Below, piece after piece: positions 1 through 11,900 of a stretch of 64,000 nucleotides of DNA. Numbering within the stretch: position 1 is the stretch's first letter; each line of letters begins with the position of its first letter. This DNA comes from Congeria kusceri (taxonomy: Eukaryota > Mollusca > Bivalvia > Myida > Dreissenidae): NCBI GenBank assembly GCA_027627225.1, contig CM051025.1, forward strand, positions 75,851,974 through 75,915,973, given 5' to 3'. A model generated the notes under the pieces. That model had not been told where the DNA came from and made no database searches. It worked only from the letters and a program-made list of their open reading frames with translations. Made by a program: the position numbers and the translations under genes.

Positions 1-194
1 TAACTCCGCAGTTCCTGAGGTGATTTGGCTGCTTATCGAACTTGGCCAAGATATTATACCCACAAACATTTTCATCAAGTTTAGTGAAAATCAGATGAAA
101 ACTGTTGGACTTGGAGCTGAAGTGAAAGTGGTCTACAGACCGACAGACAGACATTAGCAAACCAAATACACCCCACCTTCTTCGATGGGAGAGG
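1..194 (+). repeat. 3' end of a pearl-like repeat
   Basis: The sequence ends with a GACNGAC-rich stretch (about 138-152) followed by a palindrome, ACCCCACC...GGGGGCAT, near 172-200. This is the 3' architecture shared by the pearl-like families in this window. The 5' part is cut by the window edge. Confidence 0.55.
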
Positions 195-751
195 GGGCAT
201 ATTTATTAATCCATAAAATTATTAATTGAAAGCGTAATAAAATAATTAAAGAGTATCAAATTAAAGCTTGTTTAAGCAGACATACTGCAAGTTTTCAGCA
301 ACATTATGCAGGATTCAATCACTCTATTATGTTGACATGCATACAGTACACCATACTTACGCCCGCCTGGTTCGAAGAAGCAAAATCAGATTAACAAATG
401 TATAGGCTAATGGTCATTTATTTGTACAATTTCATACATACAAGAAGTACCAAAAACGTATCTTCTAAAAAATGGTACAGAAATATGTCTAAAATCATGA
501 TGTTACATTAAGGTGCATTGTAATATAGTCTATGCTTCTATGGAAAGTAGTGTAATTATGAAATTAATTTATTTTATTGTGTGCACAGACTAACTTCTTT
601 ACTGCTTTACTATTAAAACAAAAATGTCAGTGAAACTGATGGAATCAAGCCCAGTACTGTATAGGTGATGTCAGGTGATGAGAAAGAAATAAGAAGAGCA
701 CAAATGTTTTTGATAACTAAAATCTTTTTGAACAAGACCATATCAATTGAT
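195..751. other. AT-rich intron sequence
   Basis: I see no exon, RNA gene or clear repeat here. A short open frame on the minus strand lacks splice context and resembles no family. Confidence 0.5.
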
Positions 752-3700
752 AAAACAGAAACAACAAGACTTGTCACAGGATGTGACGTATGCCCCCGAA
801 GCATTTGTTTGTTAGAGGAAGGCAACACAATGTCAGTTACATATCGGCAAAAATGATGCTTCCTACAAAATGAGTTATGATCCTTGTACTCAGCACTTCC
901 TCTCAACATCCTCTATCAATATATATGGTCTTATTTTAAATCACTTCCTCTCAATGTCCTTTTATCAATATATGTGGTGTTATATTAAATTCCTTCAATA
1001 CTAAGGTAATAATTATCCGCCAAAAAAGGGGAATAACTCCATAAATATGGAAGAATGAGTTATGGTCCTTGTACTCTGCACTTCCTCTCAACGTCCTCTA
1101 TAAATATAAGTGGTTTTATTTAAAATCCCTTCAATACTAATGGATATGCTTTGCACAAAAAATAAACAAACGGCAATAACTTCATAAATATTGAAGAAAG
1201 AGTTATGGTCCTAGTTTCATTTGAATCCCTTCAATAATAATGGAGTAATGCTCAGCACAAGAAAATTTAACAAAGAGCAATAACCCCGTAATATTGAAGA
1301 AATAGTTATTGCCCTTGTACTCTGCAGATCCTCTCATTGTCCACTATAATTCTATGAAGTTTCATTTGAATCCCTCCAATACTAATGGTAGTATGCTCAA
1401 CACAAGAAAATTAATGCTTCACACAAGAAAAGAAAACAAAGGGCAATAACTCATGAATATTGAAGAAAGAGTTGTGGCCCTTGTACTCTGCACTTCCACT
1501 CATTGTTCTCTCTCATTATATGAAGTTTCATTTAAATCCCTTCATTACTAAAGGGCAATAACTCTGTTTTAATATTGAATTAAGTGTTGTGGTCCTTGCA
1601 TTCTGCATTTCCTCTCATTGTCCTCTATCATTGCATGAAGTTTCATGTAAATCCCTTCAATACTAATAAAGATATGCTCCGCACAAGAAAATTAAACAAA
1701 GGGCAATAACTACGTAAATATTGAAGAAAGAGTTGTGGTTCTTGTTCTGTGCACTTCTTCTCCTTGTCCTCTATCATTATATGAAGTTTCATTTGAATCC
1801 CTTCAATACAAATCGAGATATGCTCTGCACAAGAAAATCAATGCTTCACATAAGGAAATAAAACAAAGGGCAATAACTCCGTAAATATTGAAGAAAGAAT
1901 TGTGGTCCTTGTGCTCTGCACTTCCTCTCATTGTCCTCTATCTCAATGTCCTCTATCATTATATGAAGTTTCAGTTGAATCTCTTCGATACTAATGGAGT
2001 TATGCTCCGCACAAGAAAATTAAACACAGGGCAATAACAAGAAAATTAATGCTTCACATAATGTAACAAGAGATGTTTGTTAAACATGTATGCCCCCTGA
2101 CTTGCAGCCAAGTTGTGAATATGTGCAATTGTTAAGAATTTTTTAAAATATGCAATCCCAAGGGAGGTTTCGATATATGGTATCTATGTATGCAGTTTCA
2201 TTAAAATACCTCGATGCGTTCTCCAGTTATTGAGCGTAAACTGGTTTTCTATTTTTAGTAATGGTGACCTTGACCCCACCCATCCCATATGAAATCCCAA
2301 GAGAGGTCTCAATAAAAGGTGTCATCCCATATGAAATCCCAAGAGAGGTCTCAATAAAAGGTATCTATGTATGAAGTTTCAGTAAAATATCTCGATGCGT
2401 TCTCAAGTTATTGAGCGGAAACCGTTTTTCTATTTTTATCAATGGTGACCTTGACCCCACCCAACTCATATGCAATCCCAAGCGAGGTCTTAATATAAGG
2501 TATCTATGTATGAAGTTTCATTAAAATATCTCAATGCTTGTCAAGTTATTGAGCGTAAACCGTTTTTCTATTTTTAGTAACGGTGACCTTGACCCAACCC
2601 ACCACATATGCAATCCAAAGAGAGGTCTTAATATAAGATATCTATGTATGAAGTTTCATTAAAATATCTTGATGCGTTCTCAAGTTATTAAGCGGAAACC
2701 ATTTTCTATTTTTAGTAACTGTCACACTGACCTTGACCACACCCACCCCATATGCAATCTCAAGCAAGGCTTCAATTTAAGATATATATGAAGTTTCATT
2801 ATGGAGTAGAAACGGTTTTTCTATTTTTAGTTATGGTGACCTTGATCTTGACCCCACCAGCCCAATATGCAATCCCAAGCCAGGTCTCGATATATGGTTT
2901 CTACATATGAAGTTTCATTAAAATATCTTTATGGATTCTAAAGTTATTGAGCGGAAACCGTTTTTCTATTTTTAGTAATGGTGACCTTGACGCACCCGAC
3001 CCATATGCAATCCCAAGCGAGGTCTCAATATAAGGTATATATGTATGAAGTTTCATTAAAATATCTCGATGCATTCTCAAGTTATCGACCGGAAACCGGT
3101 TTTTCTATTTTTATTAACATTGACCTTGACCCAACCCACCCTATGTGCAATCACAAGCGAGGTCTCAATATAAGGTATCTATGTATGAAGTTTCATTAAA
3201 ATATCTCGATGCGTTTTCAAGTTATTGAGCTGAGACCGTTTTTCTATTTTAAGTACCGGTGACCATGACCTTGACCACACCCACCCCATATGCAATCCCA
3301 AGTGAGATCTCAATATAAGGTATCTGTGTATAAAGTTTCATTAAAATATCTCTATGCGTTCTTAAGTTATTCAGCGGAAACCGTTTTTCTATTTTTAGTA
3401 ACACTAAAAGGTGACCTTGACCCTGACCCCATCCACCCCATATGCAATTCCAAGCGAGGTCTCGATATAAGGTATCTATGTATAAAGTTTCATTAAAATA
3501 TCCCTATGAGTTCGTAAGTTATTGAGCGGAAACCGTTTTTCTATTTTTAGCAATGGTGACCTTGACCTTTGACCTGTTGACCTCAAAATGCATAGGCGTC
3601 TTCCTTTCCTCCCAAGTAACCAGCATACCAACTTTCATGATCATAGGTCAAAGCGTTTTCTAGATACTGTGCGGAAACGAAATAGTCTACGGACAGACTG

Positions 3701-4157
3701 ACCATCCGACCGACCGACATACCAACCGACCGACTGACGGACAGGTGCAAAGCAAGATACCCCCACTTCTTTGAAGGGGGGCATAATAAAACAAAGAGCG
3801 ATAACTCAATACATACTGAAGAAAGAGTTGTGGTTCTTGTGCTCTGCATTTCCTCTCATTGCCCTCCATCATTATATGAAGTTTCATTTGAAACCCATCA
3901 ATACTAATGGCGATATGCTCCGCACAAGAAAATTAAACAAAGGGCAATAAGTCCGTCAATCATGTAGAATGAGTTGTGATCCTTGTACTCTGCATTCCCT
4001 CTCATTGTCCTCTATCATTATAGGAAGTTTCATTTGAATCCCTTCAATACTAATGGAGTTACGGTCTGCACAAGAAGCGTGACGCACGGATGGACAGACA
4101 GAAAGATGGACAGACGGACCGACGATGCGATTACTAAATCCCCCTGAAGTTGGCATA
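752..4157 (+). repeat. Pearl-like repeat family I (interrupted by family A)
   Basis: It opens with a hairpin (TGTCAC...GTGACG) followed by TATGCCCCCGAA. A tandem array of roughly 130-170 bp monomers follows, carrying 'gggcaataactc' and 'gaagtttcatttgaatccc' (about 850-2060, and again 3790-4070). Next come a GACNGAC-rich block (4080-4122) and a terminal stem with TGGCATA. Family A (2071-3788) splits the array, so A inserted later. The head matches family E (16332), suggesting a shared or chimeric left end. Confidence 0.6.
2071..3788 (+). repeat. Pearl-like repeat family A
   Basis: The 5' end ACAAGAGATGTTT-GTT-AAACAT forms a 6-bp hairpin followed by TATGCCCCCTGA. Inside are about ten monomers of about 150-160 bp with 'ggtatctatgtatgaagtttc', 'gttattgagcggaaacc' and 'tgaccttgacc'. 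A GACCGACC microsatellite (3695-3745) and a 3' palindrome ending GGGGGGCATA complete it. Short open frames inside monomers are by-products. Confidence 0.7.
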
Positions 4158-4158
4158 A

Positions 4159-4378
4159 AAACTAGAACTCGGTGTATCAGATGTGTCGCCTGACGGGGTA
4201 TAACTTAAGTACGATATGAGCAATTATGCCGAAAACCAAACTTAACCTTCTTTTTATTCATACAAACAATTCCCTTAAGTTTCATAATGATTGCACAAAA
4301 ACTTCTCAAGTTATTGTCTGCAAAACCTAAAGGGGACGCCGCCACCGCCAAAGTAACCCCTATATATCACCTTTCCAG
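4159..4378 (+). repeat. Pearl-like repeat family C, short copy 1
   Basis: It begins AACTAGAACTCGG, with TGTCGCCTGACG at 4184, and ends with a 'gccgccaccgcc' stretch and a degenerate 3' palindrome (tatatatcacctttccaggc). It is internally deleted compared with copies at 15619, 27905 and 54403. Confidence 0.6.
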
Positions 4379-5608
4379 GCAACATTACAATATAACAACA
4401 TGTTTTTATGCTTTTCCCATAAAGTAGTGACAAATATCCATGTGTTCCTCTTTGCAATCACAAGTGTTAAATGTTTATTGTTTGGTAATTTAAACTTCAC
4501 AATTGTCCTTTTGATAAATATATTTTCACTCGCACAGATATTCTTCGAATTTTGTACCATACAGAAAGTACACTGAAGAAAGCCATGTAAATGCTGCAAT
4601 TAATTAAGAGACTAAAGACCATAATTAAAACACTACGCAATTGTTCTAACCAGTCCATGCCGATTAAAAAATTCATAAGTCCCGAAATTTGGTAAAATAT
4701 GGTCAGTAACTGGTATATACTTACTGTCTGACCATAGACAAAAGAAAACAAAGTTGTAGTTTTTTCTTTCAGAATACGTTGTAAATAATGTTGTTTTTTT
4801 ATGTATCATAAATAATTACAGAGACACAATACATGAATACCTATCTTCATTGTTATACAAGCAGTCAAACACAAGCATATTAAGGATAAGAATGCTAAAA
4901 ACATATGGCCATGATTAACGATTGAACCCAACCAAAAGTAAGCAAACTGTTTGCATGTTAACACACAGATGCAGATATGAGCATCACAATGCTACAGCAT
5001 GAAAGCGAAACCATGTACAGTAAAGCATTGTAATAATGAATACAAGTAAGCTGAAAAATCATCAACATAATTATTATAACTGAGATGTGCAACGTTACTT
5101 TAGGGGAGAAACTACCAAACCCCTGTCAAAGTGTTTTATATACACTCAAAGCTCAACAAAACTGACCCAGAAAATTAATGTGGGCTATTGTCTTCCAACA
5201 ATAAAACCCAGTTTATTTTAGCAGAAATGTGGGATAGGTTTACAACAGGAGCTGTCTTAGATTAAAATGTTAACAAGCAAAGAAAATATACCTAGGTATG
5301 TTAGGACAGTTCTCTCCCTTATTGAATTTTTGAACAGAAAGTTTCAGGAAAGTGATCTCCCGTTCTTTCCGCAGCTTCCAAGGTTTCTGACCTTGCAGAA
5401 AAACAAACATTAAAAAAATGTTGATTCACAAGAAAATTCTTGTTTTCATTCTGTGAATTCCTTTAGCATTTATGTCTTAACATACGCACAATTTGTGTTA
5501 CAAATTTGACATTCAAAATGAGGAAATCTGCTGAAAGGTGGAAGAATCACACCCATAATCCCTGATTCCATATGACAGTAAAAAGCTGCATTATTTATGG
5601 GTTCTTAC
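4379..5608. other. Intron sequence without recognised genes
   Basis: AT-rich intron downstream of the RasGAP-domain exon. The only feature worth noting is an open minus-strand stretch at 5292-5391 with a good 3' splice site, listed as a finding. Open frames at 4360-4751 resemble nothing known. Confidence 0.5.
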
Positions 5609-5928
5609 ATGATTTCCTCCTCCAGTGCAGTCTTAAACAACTTGGCCAGCAAGTACTCTTCGCGGATGTTACTTCCGTAGTTGAACAGCGAGTAGATCAC
5701 CGACTCCATGAACTTGGTCGTGCGGTCCTGAGGCATCTCGAATATCAGCTTGGCAAGGTATGTGGGGTTTGTCTGCAGTAGGTAGAATAGATTCTGGTAG
5801 GCCTCCATGCGGTCATGACTCTCCTTAGACATCACTTTCAGGCCCTTTGGTAAAGCGGCACTGCGTCTGTTTGCGCCATGTTGTACTTCTCGCTGTTTTG
5901 CAAGCCTCCTGTTGAGCATCACCACGTC
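5609..5928 (-). CDS. IQGAP1: IQGAP exon: first part of RasGAP-related domain
   Basis: A 320-nt exon, the largest here. It encodes '[20 protein letters not shown]', '[20 protein letters not shown]', '[20 protein letters not shown]' and '[18 protein letters not shown]'. This is the N-terminal part of the GAP-related domain, which binds active Rac1/Cdc42 in the family. It leaves in phase 2 (AT-). The next coding exon was not found in the remaining 5.6 kb, so it should lie beyond the left edge. Confidence 0.97.
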
Positions 5929-8900
5929 CTGTAATTGGAAATTATGTCATGTTTGATGGACAAACATTGCTTGATTCCCTTTACTTTACTACATAAACTG
6001 TGTTGTCATAGTTTTAGATGTTTGATATTGGTAGCAATTAAAATGATATAAAAAAGATGGGCATTCACCAATTTTACACTTTAAAGTTTCATCTCAAACA
6101 AAATAAAAGAAAAGCCCAATTGACTTTATTCCAGCAGAAATAAATTATATATGGCTATCTCAAACTTTTAACTCAGATTGTCGGTTATGCTGATGTGGTA
6201 ATCTATCCCAAATAATGTCTAAGTTGTCAAAATTAGCACCTGTAAGCCTTGCACTGGTAAATTTGGAACTGGGCTCGTTTGAAACAGTTTCTTGCCCTTA
6301 AATAATAATACAAGAATTTGGGTCTTGCTTGGCCAAACTGCTTATTTCAATGACTGGAAACTGTGAGTTAAACCTCTCCTGGTGCCCTATTCACCAACCT
6401 GTTCTTAGACTAAAGACTGAAGAATAAACAATATTCTTAAAACAACCCTGTATTAAATGTAACTAGAACTGTCACATGAGTGGCGGATATACCCCCACAA
6501 TATAGCCTCGTCACAAAACTATGGCATCCATTGGAAACAAATGGACAGAGAGAGAATGCTTTAATTTGTGAATAGTCAACAGTGTATTCGGAAAAATTAA
6601 ATTTCAATAGGAGTCAACATTTAGTGGTTTGTAACCAAAGTGGAACTTGATCTGTATTTTATGTTACACCTATGCACCAAAAATAATTTAAATATGTGAA
6701 GCCTTTCATCAGTAATTGTCCATGTTTTTCGGGAATTTAAGTCAAAAAGGGGTCATAACTGTGTCATAATTTAGTGGTTTGTAACCAAAGTCGAACTAGA
6801 CCTGTATTGTATGATTCTACACGTGTACCAATAAATATTTAAATATGTCAAGCCATTGTTGAGTTATCGTCAGGAAACCATGTTTTAAGGTACTTTAAGT
6901 CAAATAAAGGGCCATAACTCAAAATGTAGTGGTTTGTAACAAAAGTTGAACTTGACCCGTTTTTATGATGCTTCACATGTATACCAAGAATTATTTGAAT
7001 ATGTCAAGCCATTCTTGAAAATCATGATTTTAGAGAATTTTAAGTCAAAAAGGGGCCATAACTGTCAACATTTAGTGGTTTGTAACCAACATCAAACTAG
7101 ACCTGTATTCTATGATGTTACACATGTGTACCAACAATTATTTGAATATGTCAAGCCTTTCTTGAGTTATCACCCGTAAACCAAAAACCAACAGACCAGC
7201 AGACCGATGGACCGACAAGGTCACTCCTATATACCCCCCCCCAAACTTCGTTTGTGGGGGTATAATCAATTTGGCTATTATCTGATGTTCATTAACTCTA
7301 ATTAAAGCATTTGTTTTTTAAACGATTTATTAATGATACAAGCAACGTTGGTGCTCAGCATATTTGTAAACACACAAGGCTTTTTTTCTTGTCTACATCC
7401 ATTCTTTATTTTCAAGTCTAAGAACGCGTTGGTGAATACGCGCCCTGGTGCAGCTACCTGCAGCGTGATCCTGTTCTTGATAAGGAGGCCTATCTTCACG
7501 TCCATGGTGTCGAGGTCCTGCTCGAGCTGCCGATTGGCCTTGATCTCCGTGATCACCTGCTGCTTCACTCGCTGCAGCTCTGTACGAGCGATAAAACTCA
7601 TTATTATACAGAATGCAATATACAGCCATAAGTTATGGGTGGTTGAATTTTTACTACGTTAACGAATGACATCTAAATATTATGTTACATTTTAATGGAT
7701 GAGAGTAAAACGTAAATATTGCCTTATAGTTACACTACGTCTAGCGTGATTTCTGCCTAAAACACAGACCCACCGTGGACAATTTTTCGTCAGCGTGGAA
7801 AATCACCGCGATTAAAAGGTGGTTCCATCGCGATAGAATCGCGGTGATAGTGGGTGAGCACCGCGGGCGTTATCGGGAAATCAATCTCACGGTGGACCAC
7901 TGCGGTCGCGGTGGGTCGCGGTGAAATACAGGTACATGTGAATGAACAAGTACAGTTCGATATTTCAGACCGTATACTATTCGCAAAGTACAAATCGTCT
8001 TCTATTAACCGATACTTACCAATTAATATAATCACAGTTTGCAACTTTAATCTTTTTTATTTTGATCTCTTTTTTATTTTGATAATTTATTCCAAAGTTC
8101 CATGTTCGCAGTTGTGTTGTGAAATCGTAAACGAAGAGTCAAGGGCATTAATACAAGTCTCGCGAAAATTCGCAATCTGCGTGAATTGACAGTTTGACGT
8201 CTTCAAAGTAAAGCCGACAAGAAACCATAAAATAACACCTTTCTCGGCGATAAAATTGGCTTCTTTTGTTTAGAGAAGCGACATGCTTAACCAATCGCGT
8301 GTTTGTTACTCAGTGGCAATCGTCCTATTATGAAAGAGCACGTGCATAGCTCCGCCTTTCGAACTTTTACAGAGAACAAAGGTGTTGGTTATGTCAATCA
8401 TTGTTATAAAATCACGTTTTTTACCGACATGTTAATCAATTGTTTTGATAGTCATATTAAAAATGCAAAGATTTGTCATAGAATCGGACAACGAATTTGA
8501 TGAGGTCTTTGTGATTTGACTGACGCATATTTTCATTTTCCCGTTTTGTCATAATGTTCCGTATTTTCCGAAAACCATGTTCTTGGTCGTACCTGAAATA
8601 AAATGTAAAATATTTTTTAAAAAGCTCAATGTGAAATTATGACTCGCTAAAATCACAGCGATCCACGGCGATTTCTTATCAACATTTTTGATTGAGACTG
8701 TCACCGCGGTCACCGCGATTCGCCACGGCGACATCACCGCGTTCCACAGTGTTCCACGGTGTATCGCGGTGACTATAGTAGTGTGTCACGCTGGGCTGAA
8801 TCACGGTGGTGCGTCGCAGAAGGCAGAAATCACGCTAGACGTAGTGTACAAGACAAGAACCAAACCAAACTGCGATGTAAAGCTCAAGCAAAACTAATAT

Positions 8901-11900
8901 TTAACACGCAATCACACAATCAAGATTTGCAATTAAGGTAATACATGTCACCTGTGTTAAAAAAAAAAAATTCACTGTATAAATCTTAAAGTGTGTTCTA
9001 TCAGATGCTTGATGCTCCATAAAACATTGAGGTCTTATGTGGCAATAAGTACACTGGCCCACTCTGAGCCATTGTTTTACTGAGTCGATAACCCATATTC
9101 TGTGAATCGTTTCGTTTTGCTAAAGTAAATCTTTATATTAAAACATTCCGAAAAAACAAAAACATATACAGTGAAATGTGTCCAAACCGAACCCTGTGAA
9201 AACGGAACCCCTGTCAAAACCGAACGGCTGTTTTGGTCCCGATTTTTTTCCTTCTGATTGTATATACCAAAAACATGAATAAACCGAACCCTGTCAAAAC
9301 CGAATACCAAACGATTTTATCGCAAATTTGATCTCGTTCAACCTTAAAAAACCTGATTAAACCGAACAGTGTATTCTGTCAGGTGTCACTTTACGATACC
9401 GCAAAGGCGTGAACCCGATAATTGGTGACATGATTACATATAAAGGGCATAATCGCCATGGTGATAACGGGGCAGTGGTGCAATTAGCGATCAGTGCATA
9501 CAACAATAGTCAACTTGTGAAAAACATATAAGTCGGACGTGTTTTATGTTGAAGCTTACGTACAGTGTAATATTTTTAACGCTTCACACCAGTGTAATTA
9601 ATTTATATTAAAATATGCCAGTTGGCAAAACATAGTCTTGTAAGTTGTTACAAACTGTTAATACATGACTATAAAATCTCTACATCTGTCCACACAATTT
9701 ATATTTTACCATAGCTTTTAAGTGTCAACATGTCTGAACCCTCCAATCAAGCGTCGTTGACAAGAGTTAAATTTGGAAGAGAAGATTAAGCTAATAAATG
9801 AGTCTGAAAAAAACCCTAAACCCTCTCTCTCAAGTTTGAGCGCAAAGTACAAAATAGAGAAATCAACAGTCAGCAACATCTTGAAAAAGAAGGCTCATTA
9901 CGTTGCCCAGTATGAGAACAACTCGTCTGCTGATTCAGATTTCACAATTCATGTAAATACGACAACCTAAATGCAATAATATGGGACTGGTTCTTCCAGG
10001 TTAGGTCCAAAAATATCCCTGTGTCCGGTCCGATTATCCAGGAAAAAGCCACACAGTTTGCAGCAGATCTCCGTCACAGCGACTTTAAAGCCTCCAATGG
10101 TTGGCTCGACAGCTGGAAAGCTTGATACTCAGTAAATGGGTTCAAGGTGTCAGGTGCCCTTACAGACAAAACCCTGGCAGCACGTGGGGATGGTGCAAAG
10201 GGAACGAAAGTTTCCAATGAGAGGTTGACCATACTGCTTGCATGCAGCGCCACTGGTGAGAAACTGAAGCCTCTGGTGATCGGGAAGGCGGAAAACCCAA
10301 GGTGCATGAAGAATGTGAAGAGAGAGAGACTAGGAGTGACGTACAAAGCGAACAAGAAGGCCTGGATGACCACTTCCGTATTTCAAGAATGGTTTCGTGA
10401 GGTCTACGCGGAGATGAAGCGCAAAGACCAACGTATCATCATGTTTCTAGACAACGCAACATCTCATGGGCTTGACACTACTTTATCCAACGTCAAGCTT
10501 GTGTACCTGCCAGCGAAAACGACATCCCATCTTCAACCAAAAAACAGGGAATTACCCTGGCCTTCAAAGCCATCTACCTGAAATATCTCCTTCGGTCCCT
10601 CCTCTCCAAGATGGAAACATCGGAAGACGTCATGGCTTTGTGTCGATCTGTGAGCATCGTGAACGCTATCTACTGGATAACTAAGGCATGGACTGACATC
10701 AAATTAACGACAATTGTGCGGTGCTTCCAGGCCACAGGGTTCAGTGTGGATGCTACGGACGCAGCAGAAGACAAGGAGTACGAGGACGATGATGTCCTGC
10801 TTGCAGTTCTTGTACAGCAAGCTCGTTTCCAGCTGGAAGAACTGATGTCCATATTTCCAGAACTGATGTCCATAGATGAGAATCTGGAAACCGAGGAAAC
10901 CGGGGGCCACTGGGACAACGAACTGGTTGACAGTTACTCTCGCGCAGACAAAGGAGCCGATGCTAGTGAAACGGATGAGCCAGATGAGCCCAGCACACCT
11001 GCTAGAGAGCGAATCGACCCTAAGAAGATCCATGAGTTTGCTGTGGTACCAATACTTACGCACTCGAGGAAGACCCTGATTGTGCTGAAGTTGCGCATGT
11101 GTTGAACAAATTAGCAGAGAAAAAAATCATGAAGGCGATATGTCAATCAAAGCAGTCAACAATTGGTGATTTCTTTAAACATATGTAATTAAGTTGTAAT
11201 GTTGAATACTTGAACTCGTTTGATTGATACATGTACTTTGAGCGTCGTTTTATGCAAATAAGTTGTTCTAGAATACATGCACGTGCTTGATTAGTTTTTT
11301 TTTTATGTAAAAAATATACATTTTTGACATGCAAATAATGAAATAATAAACAATGATATAAGTATAGACATTAACATTGTATTGTCTTATTACATACTCG
11401 AATAAACATATAAAATATAATGTACATTTTTAAGAAATATGACCTTTTATTAAAAACCTGGATAAACCAAACACCTCTGAAAACCGAACAATCGGCCCGG
11501 TCCCGACGCCGTTCGGTTTAGACAGGTTTCACTGTAGTTTTACATAGACATGTTCATGAACCCTACCCAATTCCTCTGTGTAGTCAGCGTCACTTGTGTC
11601 CAGCAGATGTACAAACCTCTGTACCACCGCCAGGGGAGGGTTCTTCTCAAACACTGAAAAACATGCGACAAGTCGGGATGTTCTTGGCATACTTCAACAA
11701 TGTGAATAGAACCAGTCAATTTACATTGATTTAAGTTAACAAACATTTATTTACAAAGAATTATGCCAAATTATTCGTCCAACAAAAATGGGTTCAGTTT
11801 TAGCAAACTACCTGAAATGGGTGATCTTAAAAATAATAACATTCCATATTAAAAACAAATATTTTCTTCCAGTAACAAAAAATCAACTTTGTTACATTGG

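Noticed and set aside
10704..11063. Minus-strand open frame antisense to the Tigger transposase
   Set aside because: The plus strand shows clear transposase similarity, so this is a shadow.
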